Below, in pieces: positions 49,409 through 59,874 of a stretch of DNA of 64,000 bases (its first letter is position 1; each line of letters starts with the position of its first letter). The notes beneath the pieces are model-generated. The model saw only the letters and a program-made list of their open reading frames with translations, was not told where the DNA came from and made no database searches. The translations under genes and the position numbers were made by a program. The stretch is taken from the NCBI GenBank assembly GCA_945859605.1, contig OX243825.1, positions 20,019,581-20,083,580 of the forward strand. Direction: 5' to 3'. The stretch comes from Lumbricus rubellus (taxonomy: Eukaryota > Annelida > Clitellata > Crassiclitellata > Lumbricidae).

Positions 49409-49910
49409 TTGGTCAGTCAATCAGTCATAGTTGAACCAGAGCAAACACCGCTCACATTCGAGTGTCCTTCGCACAAAGCCGATGATCGAGACGTTTGCGA
49501 GTCCCTGTCCATCTCCGTCTCCGCCTCTGGTCCCAACTTCCCGTCTAGTCTTCCATCGGAAACTAGAGGAAGCATCGCGCGTGCCGATCCTTGAATGAAA
49601 CCCATCGACTGCCCATGTCTACCCCTAGCCCACCTCCCACCCTCTTCCCTACATCGCCCGAATTTCAACGACACTGATAAACATTATCTCCACAAGCAGG
49701 CGTCAAATATTTGCGTTTGCTATCTTGAACGTAGATAAAATTAATCCGTTTTTTGCGTTCAGCTGCAAACGATTTAGATGCAGAATAATAATATTTCTGT
49801 TCGTTCGCGGCACCCGGCATCCCGCGTTCTTGCAGCTGACATTATTGATTTGCATGTAATCAACTGGTGCGCACTGCCATCCAGCGATTAGATTGGAAAT
49901 TGGAATCATC
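49409..49910 (-). promoter_or_regulatory. GC-richer island, candidate upstream promoter or first exon
   Basis: It stands out from the AT-rich surroundings by higher GC and many CG words. On the minus strand an ATG at about 49604 opens a frame (MGFIQGSARAMLPLVSDGRL and on) that reaches a possible donor, AAT|GTGAGC, at about 49460. An octamer-like ATGCAAAT lies near 49848-49855 on the minus strand. It could be a 5' exon of the nesprin gene (next coding exon at 26.3 kb) or an unrelated promoter. Nothing else ties it to a gene. Confidence 0.3.
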
Positions 49911-50129
49911 TCACGAGTAAAACTTGTAGTCTAATTAGTGGAATGACTCTCTTACTCATGCACTTGGTGTAGCACCAAACCCTCTAGGTCTGAGTGAACC
50001 TCTGGCTGAGTATGCTGCATGTACCTCTTGTAACCCATCGACGTATATTGTAACCACTCAAAAGCTGTTATGTTTTGCCGGGGTTCAGCTGGTAACGCGA
50101 TCAATTAGGCTAGACATCTTGTAAAGAGG

Positions 50130-50975
50130 AGGTCAATGCACCTAGGCCTATTAGCCTATGGTGAGTAAATGAGCGAACGAGTAGGCTTAAATGAACAAAT
50201 AGGATAAATGATAATTGTCAGATTTAGGCCTACAAATGACCGCCCAGTTACACACTTTAGTCCTCTTCTGTAACAATCTTTGCTCGAAAAAATCCCAAAT
50301 CCATTTAGACCCTTTTGCTGTCTTTCACAATTAGGCCTAAGCACAGGCTTCATTAAGCTAATCGAACGTAGGCCTAATCATGATCACGAGCAAAGTCAGC
50401 AAACAGCGTCAACGCTATAATTCTGGAACCAGACTACATAGGAAATTAAATGACCTCTAGGCTATAGGCCTAGGCCTATGGGTAGCCTATTTATAAAAGT
50501 GTAGCCTAAAGCCAATCGACAGATTCGGTTCTAGGGAGATCGAGGTTGGCCTAGGCCTAAAGGGACGGGGTCAAGAGGGGATGTCGTAAATTAATAGGAT
50601 CGACTCGATCGAGTCCTTTGCGTGACATTGTAGATTTTGCTTTGATTGAGCGCCTGTGAATAAGCTGGTTCCCGTGACTCCGCTTTTGTGGGCGCTGTAG
50701 AAATCTCGAGATTACAATTGTAGTCTTTGCATCCATGTGGACCTTCAAACACCTAGGCGGCTAGGCCTATTATAATAATTATCCAGATCTTCTGTTCATA
50801 TAAATAATAGACTGGTGCACTTGTGAAAGATCTCAAGCGAAAGTTTATTTGAAATGTGAAAATAAACAAATTTGAGGATGCGTCCAGAGACTAATAATCT
50901 ACGTAGGCCTAGCCTATGTTTGTAGTCCTATTGGCTAGTCTGCTGTTCGTCGCGCGGTAGGCCTTATGCAGGCTA
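50130..50975. repeat. Cluster of TAGGCCTA palindromic words
   Basis: AGGCCT or its one-base variants recur about ten times, for example at about 50142, 50229, 50338, 50371, 50467, 50473, 50553, 50764 and 50907. They often extend to CTAGGCCTA. Elsewhere in the window only isolated copies occur (about 4063, 49316, 52413, 57573). No gene is seen here besides a short interspersed repeat at 50653-50720. Confidence 0.6.
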
Positions 50976-51221
50976 CACAATTAGATTTCATGTCTCTTCG
51001 AATAAAAAAATAATAAATCCGTGTTTGATGATGTCCATCGGAGTCAAACTCATCTCACAGCTCGTGAATAAGCTGGTGCCCTGAGCTTCTGAAGATTTCT
51101 GACTGATCCACAAATTCTTCGTTAGGTTCGTTGAGAAGAGAGTTCGAAACTCATCGTAAATGATTAGCCTATTCCAAATGCCACGTAAAACGTTTCTTAA
51201 CTTAAAACAAATCTTACACCA

Positions 51222-51294
51222 GGCTCCAATGGGATTTGAACCCATGATCTCCTGCTTACTAGGCAGGCGCTTTAACCAACTAAGCCATGGAGCC
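51222..51294 (-). tRNA. tRNA-Thr (anticodon AGU)
   Basis: A 73-base cloverleaf reads on the minus strand. The 7-bp acceptor stem is perfect (GGCTCCA/TGGAGCC), with an A-box-like TGGCTTAGTTGG and anticodon stem CCTGC/GCAGG closing the loop CTAGTAA. The TPsiC arm carries the B box GGTTCAAATCC. There is no intron and CCA is not encoded. A TTTT run 13-16 bases downstream (51206-51209) is the likely Pol III stop. No decay is visible, unlike the tRNA-like SINE heads in this window, so it looks functional. Confidence 0.96.
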
Positions 51295-51595
51295 ATCCGA
51301 TATGCATGAGGTAAATTTGTATAGCAATACAAAACAGTGGAACAACATATCAGTACTCTGGCATTTAAACTACTTTTTTTAACAAATGATAACTCTTTAT
51401 TATTGTCTCCACTTTCTTCGGAAACTCAAATGATCCTAGGAAGCATGGACTGGCTGCATGGCACAAGAGTAGATGGTGAGCACACTTCCTATACTTGCCA
51501 TACAGTATTTTTGACTCGACTTATTTTACTTCAGTAGGTGGCGCTACTGTCCTCAATTGCACATTTTAACTTGAAAGCACAATTATTTACTGTGA

Positions 51596-52360
51596 ATTTG
51601 ATATAGCGCTCCTTCAAGGTTACTACTCAGGAGCGCTCCCAGTCCAACCCCGGTCGAATAAGACAGTCTTGAGAAGAGAAAGAAATGAAGTAGAAGTAGA
51701 AAGGCTAATAGGTATTTGACGAAGGATAACAGGGAGCTCATTCCAGGTCGCAGGGCCAGCCACGGAGAAAGCACGGCGCTGCCTGATTGCAGTCCGTGAG
51801 CGTGGAACAATAAGTTCCGCTTGTGCAGCTGAGCGGAGAGAGCAGCGGCGTTGAACAAGCGTGGTCGAGCAACAGAGCTCCTGCAAGTATAAAGGAGCCA
51901 AACCCTCAAAGCAGCGCCGGACCAAGACGGAAATTCTGTATGTAATGCGCTGTGGGTAAGGAAGCCAGTGGAGTACATCCCTCATGTACTCGGAGACTCG
52001 GCCAAACTTGGGAATGCGGCCTATGAGGCGGGCAGCAGTGCGCAAGACCCTATTTAGGGGCCCCACCCGACAGGCTGGAAGTCCAACGTATATGGAACTG
52101 CAGTAGTCCAAGCGTGAAACTACAAACGCATGAACAAGTGTTGCTGCTGCGCTAGAAGTCAAAGAGCGGGAAATGACCTTGAGCTGCCGAAGCTGGTAGT
52201 AACAGCTGCGACACAGAAGGTTAATGTGCCGCGTAAATGTGAGTTCCTGGTCAAGGATGACTCCCAAATTCCGGACTGAAGTGGAAAAAGTGAAATGTGG
52301 ATATTTCAAAGATAGGGAAGCTAAATCAATTTTAGAAAGCTGCTGGGGCGTTCCAAGCAA
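51596..52360 (-). mobile_element. CR1/L2-like LINE, 3' end of RT ORF plus 3' tail
   Basis: A 245-codon frame (52360-51623) shows the C-terminal LINE pattern: LGVILDQELTFTRHINLLCR, HAFVVSRLDYCSS, VLRTAARLIGRIPKF, VLHWLPYPQRITYRI and AFSVAGPATWNELP. It runs directly into a short 3' UTR with the GGGAGCGCTCCTGAGTAG and GGAGCGCTATAT words shared by the SINEs here. Truncated at its 5' end, otherwise open. Clade naming between CR1, L2 and relatives is by resemblance only. Confidence 0.85.
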
Positions 52361-53599
52361 TGGAGGAGTATTGGATATGAACGAATTACTGTCATTGTGA
52401 TTACCACTACCATAGGCCTACTACTACTGATGCTCGCTGTTACTACAAGGCCAACTACTATTACTACAATAATGTGGCCGATTTCAGGGATTGGGTGAAT
52501 GTGCATGGGACCCTACTGGCATGGCACTGATTCTATAGCAGTCAGTGTTGTAAGCAATCAAAATTGCAAGACTATGCCTACATGACTGTATGGTTAGAAA
52601 TCGAGACCAGTGTTTAAGACCAAGATCTTAAGATCAAGACTAAGTATCTAAGACCATAACCAAGAACATAATTGTGTCTCCTCCATCCCTCCTCCATCTC
52701 TCTGTGTCTCTCTAACTATCAGCCATGTACACAAGACCAACCCAATGGTTAAAGACCACAACCAAAGTCTCAAGACCAGAATATTAAAACAGAAGACAAC
52801 AGAATTCAAGGCAAAGAGCAATTTTCCTGTCTCATGATTGTCTTGAGACCAAGACCAGAGTCTGAAGATCCATTAAAAAGGCAGGTTGCTATAGAAACCA
52901 AGTACACTTAAACTTTTACAGCTACAATCACTACCACTATGACTCAAATAATACTGTCAATAGTATGTTCAAACGTAAATTTAAACCATAGATTTGCACT
53001 GAACTCTACAAAAAAGTACAGCGTGTGCAACTGTGCAACACCATTAATTCATCAACATCAACAGCAGATCTTCTGACTTCAGCTATTTTAACAGAAAATG
53101 GTGCAACACTGCAGCACTGAAAAATTAACCAACCTTTGCAGATTTTAGTCTTTTATCAAGCATACCTGCTTCCTCACAATCAGTTCAAGTCTTAAATCAT
53201 ATCAACAACAACAACCATGGTTATGGGAATTGTAGAAAAAAATAACTGGGGTCAGCCTTTGATCCAGGTGGAGTTGGGATGAGAAAAAAAAGGCTACATC
53301 CATAGAAAGATCATGAAGGATTGAACCCCCATAAGCTCCTAGCAATTCTCAACCTGCACTACCCACCACTGGTCTGTACATATATATTCTCCAAGTAAGC
53401 ATAATTATTTGTACATCTATACCTTATGCATTGCCGTTACTGTAACGTTCAAATAACAATTAACAACCACTGCAGCAACAATAACAAGAGCATTGTTGTG
53501 TTGGGAACCACATCCTGCTTTTGTTCTCAAAGTTGTATGCACTGGAAGGGCTTCTGAAATGCGTTTGCGGCGAGAGACGCTTTAGAAATGGTCAGGTAC
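52361..53599. other. Non-coding stretch between two LINE fragments
   Basis: AAGACC(A)-rich decayed tandem words at 52600-52880 (repeated AAGACCA, AAGATC) are the only structure noticed; no gene. Confidence 0.6.
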
Positions 53600-54130
53600 A
53601 ATTCTATTCTATTCTATTCTATTTTTGGATTTATAAAGCGCCTCTCACAGCACAAACTAATCAGAGGCGCTCCCAGTGCGAAGAACTCCTGGAAAAAGAA
53701 AAGTCTTGAGACATCTGGCAGAAAAAGTAAAGCCTCCAGATAAAATTTGAGCACGAATAATAGTAGGAAGGCCATTCCACAGTAAAGGGCAGACAGAGGC
53801 AAAGGCGCGGTGTTGGGCTGTGGCAGTCCGAGATCGTGGAACAAGAAGATCATGACGATCTAAAGAGCGGAGAGGACGACCAACGGTAGCTGAGAAAGGC
53901 TTCCTAATGAGATCACAAAGGTAGCGAGGCGCTAGACCCAAAAACATCTTATAGGTGAGAAAAAGAATTTTATATTGAATCCGGGCAGTCAGAGGAAGCC
54001 AGTGAAGGTGTTCAGTCATGAAAGCCGAAATGTGAGAGAAACGAGGGAGGCGAGCAATCAAGCGAGCAGATGCATTAAGTACCGATTGGAGAGGAGCAAG
54101 GCGGAGTTTGGGTAGCCCAATGAGTAAAGA
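53600..54130 (-). mobile_element. CR1/L2-like LINE 3' end, second subfamily
   Basis: A 134-codon frame (54061-53657) reads HLHWLPLTARIQYKILFLTY, HDLLVPRSRTATAQHRAFAS and LLWNGLP. The tail is a GAGGCGCTTTATAAAT-like 3' end followed by AATAG pentamers (53602-53625). The tail differs from that at 51.6 kb and resembles the ends near 4.4, 16.95 and 19.3 kb. Confidence 0.8.
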
Positions 54131-54501
54131 TAAATAATACGATACATCTGATATTCATGCAGTGATTCTTGGTTAAATTTAAAGTCAAATCATTTCAAAC
54201 AGGATTTAAATTTTCTGTAAACCTGAATATTTCTGTAAGCACAACTTCATTCATAATGGTCTATTTATATTCATGATGACAGCTATATCTTGCATGATCA
54301 GGGTCATGACCAAAACACAAACAAAACATTCAAGGAATCCATCCATAAATAAAAGGACAACTCCAAGAGCTGTAAGCAGTTATTCCTTGTGAGCAGAATC
54401 TACATGACACCTGATTAACACATTCTTAAAAATGTCTTGCCAGCAACCAATAACAGCAAATCAGTTGAAACCAGAATTCAATTAGTCTACTTGTATTTTC
54501 T

Positions 54502-54580
54502 TTAACCCTTTACCCGTTCATTTTTCACGTTAAGCCCGTGTTTCAGCGGATATTCTCGGGGCAAATAGGTAAAGGGTTAA
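54502..54580. mobile_element. TTAA-bounded 79-bp hairpin element
   Basis: Starts TTAACCCTTTACCCGTTC and ends AATAGGTAAAGGGTTAA, with a 13-bp well-matched stem. It lies only 15 bases beyond the stop codon of the CCCH gene, so it probably falls in its 3' UTR. Confidence 0.65.
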
Positions 54581-54595
54581 ATAAAGCAGTCCTTG

Positions 54596-55292
54596 TTATT
54601 TCTTAAGACTAGACGTCCAGGGCCGATCAACCTTTCTTTGTCTATCCAATGCTACGAGCGCTTTCTTAGGCGGAATCAGTGAGTTAGTTACACCGGAACG
54701 CTTGCGACGTTTCGTCTGCATCCCAAATCCATCCTCATCGTCAACTTCGTTTACTTCGTCTATGAACTGCTCGCTGAAGTGCCGTTGGCTGTTTGCCTGA
54801 GAAGGGGACTGTACGTCTGCATTGTTCAGACTGGGACAATCAACAGGTGGGAAGATGTTGCTCATTTCGGCAGTCAGATCGTGACTATAGCGACATTTGT
54901 GACCGTACCGACATTTTCCGAGCTGAAAACTTCGGCAGACGGACTTCCGTTTCTTGTTCGACGCAGGGTCGTCCTTTGGAAGGACCGTCATTTTTACGTG
55001 ACGCTCCAAGATGGACTGTTTGGCCTCTTCCGCACGCTGAAAAGATGTGACGAAAACTGAATTGCTGCTCTGTCCAACCCCAAGGAAGCTTGGAGATGGT
55101 AGGGTGACGGTGTTTCCGGCAGAAAATGGATTCGGTAGTTTATTTTTGGCACCTCCTGCGGTAGCTGTTGCTAGTGATGAGGAGGTCGTAGTTTTCTCGA
55201 TTTCGTTGTCTTCTTCTTTTGCGCTACTTCGATTTTCATCGCTACATTTGAAGTAGTTGACTCCTTTTTCGTCAGAAGACAATTCTTGTAAT
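54596..55292 (-). CDS. CCCH zinc-finger protein, exon 2 (terminal)
   Basis: Together with 57300-57409 this makes a 268-residue protein. After the split Gly codon it reads LQELSSDEKGVNYFKCSDEN, then a Ser/Thr/Ala-rich region, VTSFQRAEEAKQSILERHVK, and a single CCCH finger. The finger is C156-x7-C164-x5-C170-x3-H174, read CRSFQLGKCRYGHKCRYSH, preceded by a basic KKRK. An acidic patch and a KRRKR nuclear-localisation-like motif near residue 231 follow, then a conserved-looking basic tail (IPPKKALVALDRQRKVDRPW). CCCH fingers of this type usually bind RNA. A nuclear RNA-processing role is inference, and I cannot assign a named orthologue. The acceptor is TTCGACAG, and the stop is TAA at 54598-54596. 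Confidence 0.85.
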
Positions 55293-56022
55293 CTGTCGAA
55301 TTATAACAAATCAGCAACATTTTAGACTCAGCAAATTCCAAAAAATAAAAAAGCCTTACTAACTATCCGAGTCAAATATTTACCCTAAGCAATAACTACA
55401 CTGAACTGCTAATTAATGTCAAATTTTTTCTTCAGTGAAATTCAACTGCAATATAAGTCAGCTTCAGTAGCTCAGAACAAGTGCAGGCATCAATCTCAAG
55501 CTTTTCATGTACTGAAGTATTAACAGCCGTGGACCATGCTGTTCGTTCCAGCAACAAAAACCCTTTGGGTCGCTAGCCGTTTTTTCTGGAGATTTTCAGG
55601 AAGCTAAAAGCCTCATGTTTTAAGCAACATTGAAAATGTACTTGCTACAAAATTCTGAGAAGTTCTGTCCAACCTATGACCCACATACGGCCACAGAGTG
55701 ATTTTAAGTAGACCACCCTGCTTTTAGTGATCCTGAGCTCACTAAATGTTTGCACTTATAGAAGATGAAGTAAAAGAGAAAGTCACTGGTCGACTTGAAC
55801 GTTTATTTTTAATATGATTGTAAAGGTTGATCCGACAACTAATCTCTTCTTTCTATCCCTGGGATCAGGTTCCCGTAATCCATCCTGTTTTAAACTCGTA
55901 TTCCTCTCCCCAACTAAACTGACCTCGCAAACCAATGTTTTCCCGATTGGAATATGTTCACACCCTATTGTATAAGATATAAATTGCCAAAAAATGAATA
56001 TGTTGTTGGGATATTGGATATA

Positions 56023-56930
56023 TGAGTTGACTTGACTTGACTTATGGCCTTGGCGATGCCCCAGCACGCAGAAGCCGCTCATTTATGGAAGCTCTCCATC
56101 CTCCTCTGTTTTCCGCCTGATGCACAGCCTCCTGCATCGACAGCCCCATCTCCTGACAGTCCTCCTTAATCACGTCCCTCCATCGTTTCTTCGGTCTTCC
56201 TCTTTTTCTCCTTCCCTGTACCTCCCCATTGAAGGCTATCTTTGGATACCGGTTGTTTTCCATCCTGACCATGTGCCCAAAGTAGCGCAGTCGTCTGTTC
56301 TGTATTCTGCTCACTACTTCGTTCCGGATGTTTAATCTTTCGTAAATAATCTCATTCCGTATTCTATCTCTTCTTGTGACTCCTTCTATCTTTCGTAGAC
56401 AGGCCATCTCGAACACCCTTAATCGTTGTTTCTCGGTCTCCCTCAGTGTCCAGGTCTCAGAATTGTAGAGTAATGCACTTAACACCAACGTTTCATACAA
56501 CTTGATTTTTGTGTCTCTGCTTATTTCCTTTGCGTTCCATATTTTCCCCAATGCCTGCCATATTCCTCTCGCTATTCCAATTCTTCTTTTCACGTCTTTC
56601 TCTGATCCTCCCTGCGTGCTGATGTTTCCCCCCAAATAAACGAAACTATCCGCCTGCACAAGTTGCTGCCCATCTGCTTCCAGTTGAAACCTCTTATCTC
56701 CTCCTCCCAGAAGTTGACTTTCTGTTTTCATGACATTTATTGCCATTCCCATATTGCGACTCATTTCCACTACGCTTGTCAGTGTTTCCTGCAAGCCCTT
56801 TGCTTGCTCTGCCAACAGTGCTATGTCATCTGCGAACCTCAGATCTCCTATGACCTCTCCTCCAATCACCGCCCCCTCCTCCATTCCATCCAGAGCCCTA
56901 GCCATTATCAATATATGAGTGCAGTGTGAG
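56023..56930 (-). mobile_element. RTE-like LINE, 3' end of reverse-transcriptase ORF
   Basis: A 289-codon open frame (56911-56042) holds the RT catalytic FADD box in LRFADDIALLAEQ. After it come FVYLGGNIST and ETWTLRETEKQRLRVFEMAC. A C-terminal RRLRYFGHMVRM and RRKRGRPKKRWRDVIKED region is typical of RTE-type and related LINEs. The element ends in short GACTT tandem repeats (56023-56043), an RTE-like tail. It is 5'-truncated and lies in the sense orientation in the intron of the CCCH gene. The frame is unbroken over the part present, suggesting a recent insertion. Confidence 0.82.
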
Positions 56931-57299
56931 AATTGTGGACAAAACTGGGGGCGTTGGACTATGATCCACTTGGAATTTGGGTGTGAAAAACAGACATACT
57001 ATGAGGCTCTAAGAAATACTGGGGTTAACCCCCACCCCAGGCAATTCTCACCCTGTATGAGTGATACAACAGCAGAATGCGCAAAAATGCGCCTTTAAAA
57101 TTATGCAGGCTGTCATGGCCATCGGGTAGATACACAACAACCTCATCCAGCTGCAATTTCTCTCTCAGTCTATATTGGTTGGCAATACTGTTTACAAATC
57201 TCCACACATAACTAGTGACACAACAACTGTGGGCGCTAGGCATCAGGCAATAGAAAAACAGATGGTTTAGCAAATATAATAAAAGTCGTAAACACTCAC

Positions 57300-57409
57300 C
57301 CTTTGTCCGTTGATCGATCAGTATTTTGGATTGCATCTTTAATGTCATTATCGTCTTCGTTCTCCGAACTTGAATCCAGATAATCAGCAACCAACGAAGC
57401 TGCCGCCAT
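57300..57409 (-). CDS. CCCH zinc-finger protein, exon 1
   Basis: The ATG at 57409-57407 sits in an ATAATGGCGG context and starts MAAASLVADYLDSSSENEDD, followed by NDIKDAIQNTDRSTDK. The LVADY-x-DSS-acidic start is typical of several nuclear and splicing-related proteins. The donor is GTGAGT and it leaves in phase 2, so exon 2 completes a Gly codon. A 2-kb intron holding an RTE-like LINE separates the exons. Confidence 0.83.
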
Positions 57410-57974
57410 TATAATTTGTACCATAGATTGTTCATTCTAAAAATCTAAATTTAGTCGCCAAAGATGTAGATTACTCGAGGGTTCATAGCGCTTTCATTAT
57501 TTTAATCTCTGCTTTTCTTTAAAACGTGGCCTTTAACTTAAAACATCTTGAATCAATCATAAACTAACTAAGCCTAGGCCTACTACATTTTGTGTACAGT
57601 GTGTCTAAGATATTTTTCGTCAATAATTTAATGCAATAACAATGTTGCTCATAATCATGTGACCTGGTTCGCACTATTGTAAGACCTTACGAGAACGGAT
57701 GAGGTCATGAAGTTTGAGAAAATTGAACGGAAGAGTTGATAAATCATTACTGTTCAACAAATGAATACCTTGCAAGACAATCCGAATATTAAATTATCCT
57801 TTATAGTAGGCCCTATTGTTGCCAGAAATAAATTTAAGAGTATTTTGTCGAAGTTGGGAATTCTTTGACAATTCAAGTAAATACGTCATTAATGGCATAC
57901 TCTAATCTGTAATCTGTTGCATAAACGGCCGTGCAAGGACGGCGATTAATAAGTGTTTAAAGTGTTTGTAAAAG
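57410..57974. promoter_or_regulatory. Head-to-head intergenic region, possible bidirectional promoter
   Basis: It separates the ATG of the CCCH gene (minus) from the ATG of synaptogyrin (plus) by 565 bp, 5' UTRs included. A TCATGTGA E-box-like word lies at 57655-57662 and a CG-rich patch just before the synaptogyrin start (about 57925-57946). No TATA box is obvious on either side. No transposon is seen here, unlike the flanks. The shared-promoter role is inferred from spacing. Confidence 0.45.
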
Positions 57975-58112
57975 ATGGAAAGCGGTTACGCAGACAGTCC
58001 TGGTGGCCCTACTGCTGGAACAACCGCCTACGGATCTGCCGGTGCCTCCGGAGAATTTAAACCGGCGACATTCTTTAAAAAACCACAAGTAATCCTGCGT
58101 CTCATAGGGCTG
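57975..58112 (+). CDS. Synaptogyrin exon 1
   Basis: It encodes 46 residues: a Gly/Ser/Ala-rich cytosolic start (MESGYADSPGG), then GEFKPATFFKKPQVILRLIG, leading into the first membrane segment. The assembled four-exon protein is 205 residues and is a synaptogyrin, a four-pass MARVEL-domain protein of synaptic-like vesicles. The start is the first ATG (57975), preceded by AAAG. The donor is GTAAGA, phase 0. Confidence 0.9.
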
Positions 58113-58337
58113 GTAAGAATGCTCTGCGTCACAACTAAACACGTATTGTTATGTTGACAAATACAACTGGTCAACAATTAACTGAATTACTTGAATACGA
58201 TTACGCAATTCAGTTTTTAAAGAAATAATTATGCCGTGTTGACAATCTATCGTAGCGTGCCCGTTTATTCCACCTTTAGAGCCCATCGTGGCATAATTGC
58301 AGTATCAGTAATTAGTACATGCGCCGGAAGCTTCCGC

Positions 58338-58499
58338 GGCATAGTTCTAGTATCCGGTACCGAATGACCGCACTAACCCTATTCACAACCCTAACCGACC
58401 ATCACAACGCCTAACCTGATAACCTGACCATAACCGACCCGAAGGACCCCTAATCCTGAACCTAACCGACACTTCGGTCCCGGATACTATAACTAAGCC
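58338..58499. repeat. Inverted-repeat element in synaptogyrin intron 1
   Basis: Arms 58338-58364 and 58473-58499 are inverted and match at about 24 of 27 bases (GGCATAGTTCTAGTATCCGG against GGCTTAGTTATAGTATCCGG). The 108-bp interior is C-rich with repeated CCTAACC words. Probably a MITE; no target duplication was recognised. Confidence 0.65.
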
Positions 58500-58898
58500 G
58501 CTTCCGCCAGACCGCCTCCCTCAGTGTTGAGGGGCTTGAGCATACGTAGAGATCTTCAGCTTCGTTTGTTGTCAGTACATTCAACAAGTTATTAGGATGC
58601 ATTTTGTTGAGGATGATGGAACAAGCAGGTGATCCCATATGGAGATGTTGAACACTTCAACTTCGGTAAATCCTCGATATGTTTATAAGAGAGACATTGC
58701 AAGAGTGCCAATCTGCCATTGGTTTTACCGCAGCTTTGCCCTTTCACTGTGCAAGCTTAATGCGTTTGACACCAAACTATAGGACGCATTCAAATTTCTC
58801 TGGATGCTTGACTATTGGAAAATCCTCTCACTTTTATGAACTCTGTTGACAGAACACTGCATTGCAAATACTGTAATTAATTAGTTGACTTATTGTAG

Positions 58899-59115
58899 GT
58901 GTTTGCAGTTGTGGTATTCGGATGCATATCAAGCAAAGGAGGCGAGAAAGATGATTGTGCGTATGGGGATCCAAGCGCCTGTGGCTATGGGATCTTTGTG
59001 GGAGTGTCGGCGTTCCTTGTCCTCGCCGTTTTCCTTGTTACGGATGCAATTTTTGACAACATGAGCAACGTCATGCACCGAAAATACATAGTCATTGCAG
59101 ACATCTTAAATTCAA
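58899..59115 (+). CDS. Synaptogyrin exon 2 (TM1-TM2)
   Basis: It holds residues 47-118: the rest of TM1 (VFAVVVFGCIS), a lumenal loop with paired cysteines C66 and C74 (DDCAYGDPSACGYGIFVG), and TM2 (about 78-98). A cytosolic loop with HRKYIVIADI follows. The loop pattern C-x-Y-x(3)-P-x-AC-x-YG matches synaptogyrins. The acceptor is TTGTAG and the donor GTGAGT, leaving in phase 1. Confidence 0.92.
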
Positions 59116-59628
59116 GTGAGTAGCACAATGGTTACCATAACTTGGGTGCATTTATAACGTTTTTAACCATTCGCATTTCTGTGTGACTTTGAAGGTGTCA
59201 AATTTTGTTATAATAATATTGACTACAAATTACAATTTATATGGTGCCGTAACGCAGCTATACCACTACAAGGACACCTAAAATGATGATATAATGATAA
59301 TAATAATTGCGATTGGGTTTTATCATGCAATCAACCACAATATTTTATTTTTATTGAATTTTGTTCAAATATTGAACCAACAATTGTAGTTCCTCAGCTC
59401 CTGATTTAGGTCATGACATTGTGTTTTATTGCTGGTCATCATCGTCATCATTGTCATTTGTTCTGGATGCGCAAAGTTTGGGGCTAATGAGTGTGAATAT
59501 ATATAAATTTATTTTCTTTTGTTCATTTGTCAGGTACAAGACTTTTCTTATGTTTAAGTTTAGTTTGCAGCTCTCTATTAATGCACTTTTACAATGACTG
59601 AAAGTTTTGTGTGCTGCTTTCTACGCAG

Positions 59629-59765
59629 GTGTGTGGTCGTTCCTGTACTTCGTTTGCTTCTGTTACTTGGCGGACGGTTGGAGGAAATATTACAAGGCTT
59701 CGTTTTGGGGAAAGAGTGAAGTTGAAGCTGCGATTGCCTTCTCGTTTTTCTCGTTTGGAATCTTT
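59629..59765 (+). CDS. Synaptogyrin exon 3 (TM3 and start of TM4)
   Basis: It completes Ser119 and encodes 120-164: TM3 (VWSFLYFVCFCYLADGW), lumenal basic residues, then AAIAFSFFSFGIF at the start of TM4. W-x-FL-x-FV-x-FCYLA and AAIAFSFFS are hallmark synaptogyrin strings. The acceptor is CTACGCAG and the donor GTAAGT, phase 0 out. Confidence 0.93.
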
Positions 59766-59874
59766 GTAAGTTATGAATATGATCTGTGGTTGGTTGGTCA
59801 CTGATCTCTGTCAGAAGCTCAGCTCTGGCATGGATCTAACCTGCACCGTAGACAGATAATATGGACAGCACTAT

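Noticed and set aside
54779..55256. Plus-strand ORFs opposite the CCCH exon
   Set aside because: Shadows of the minus-strand coding exon, which carries the zinc-finger signature and correct splice phase.
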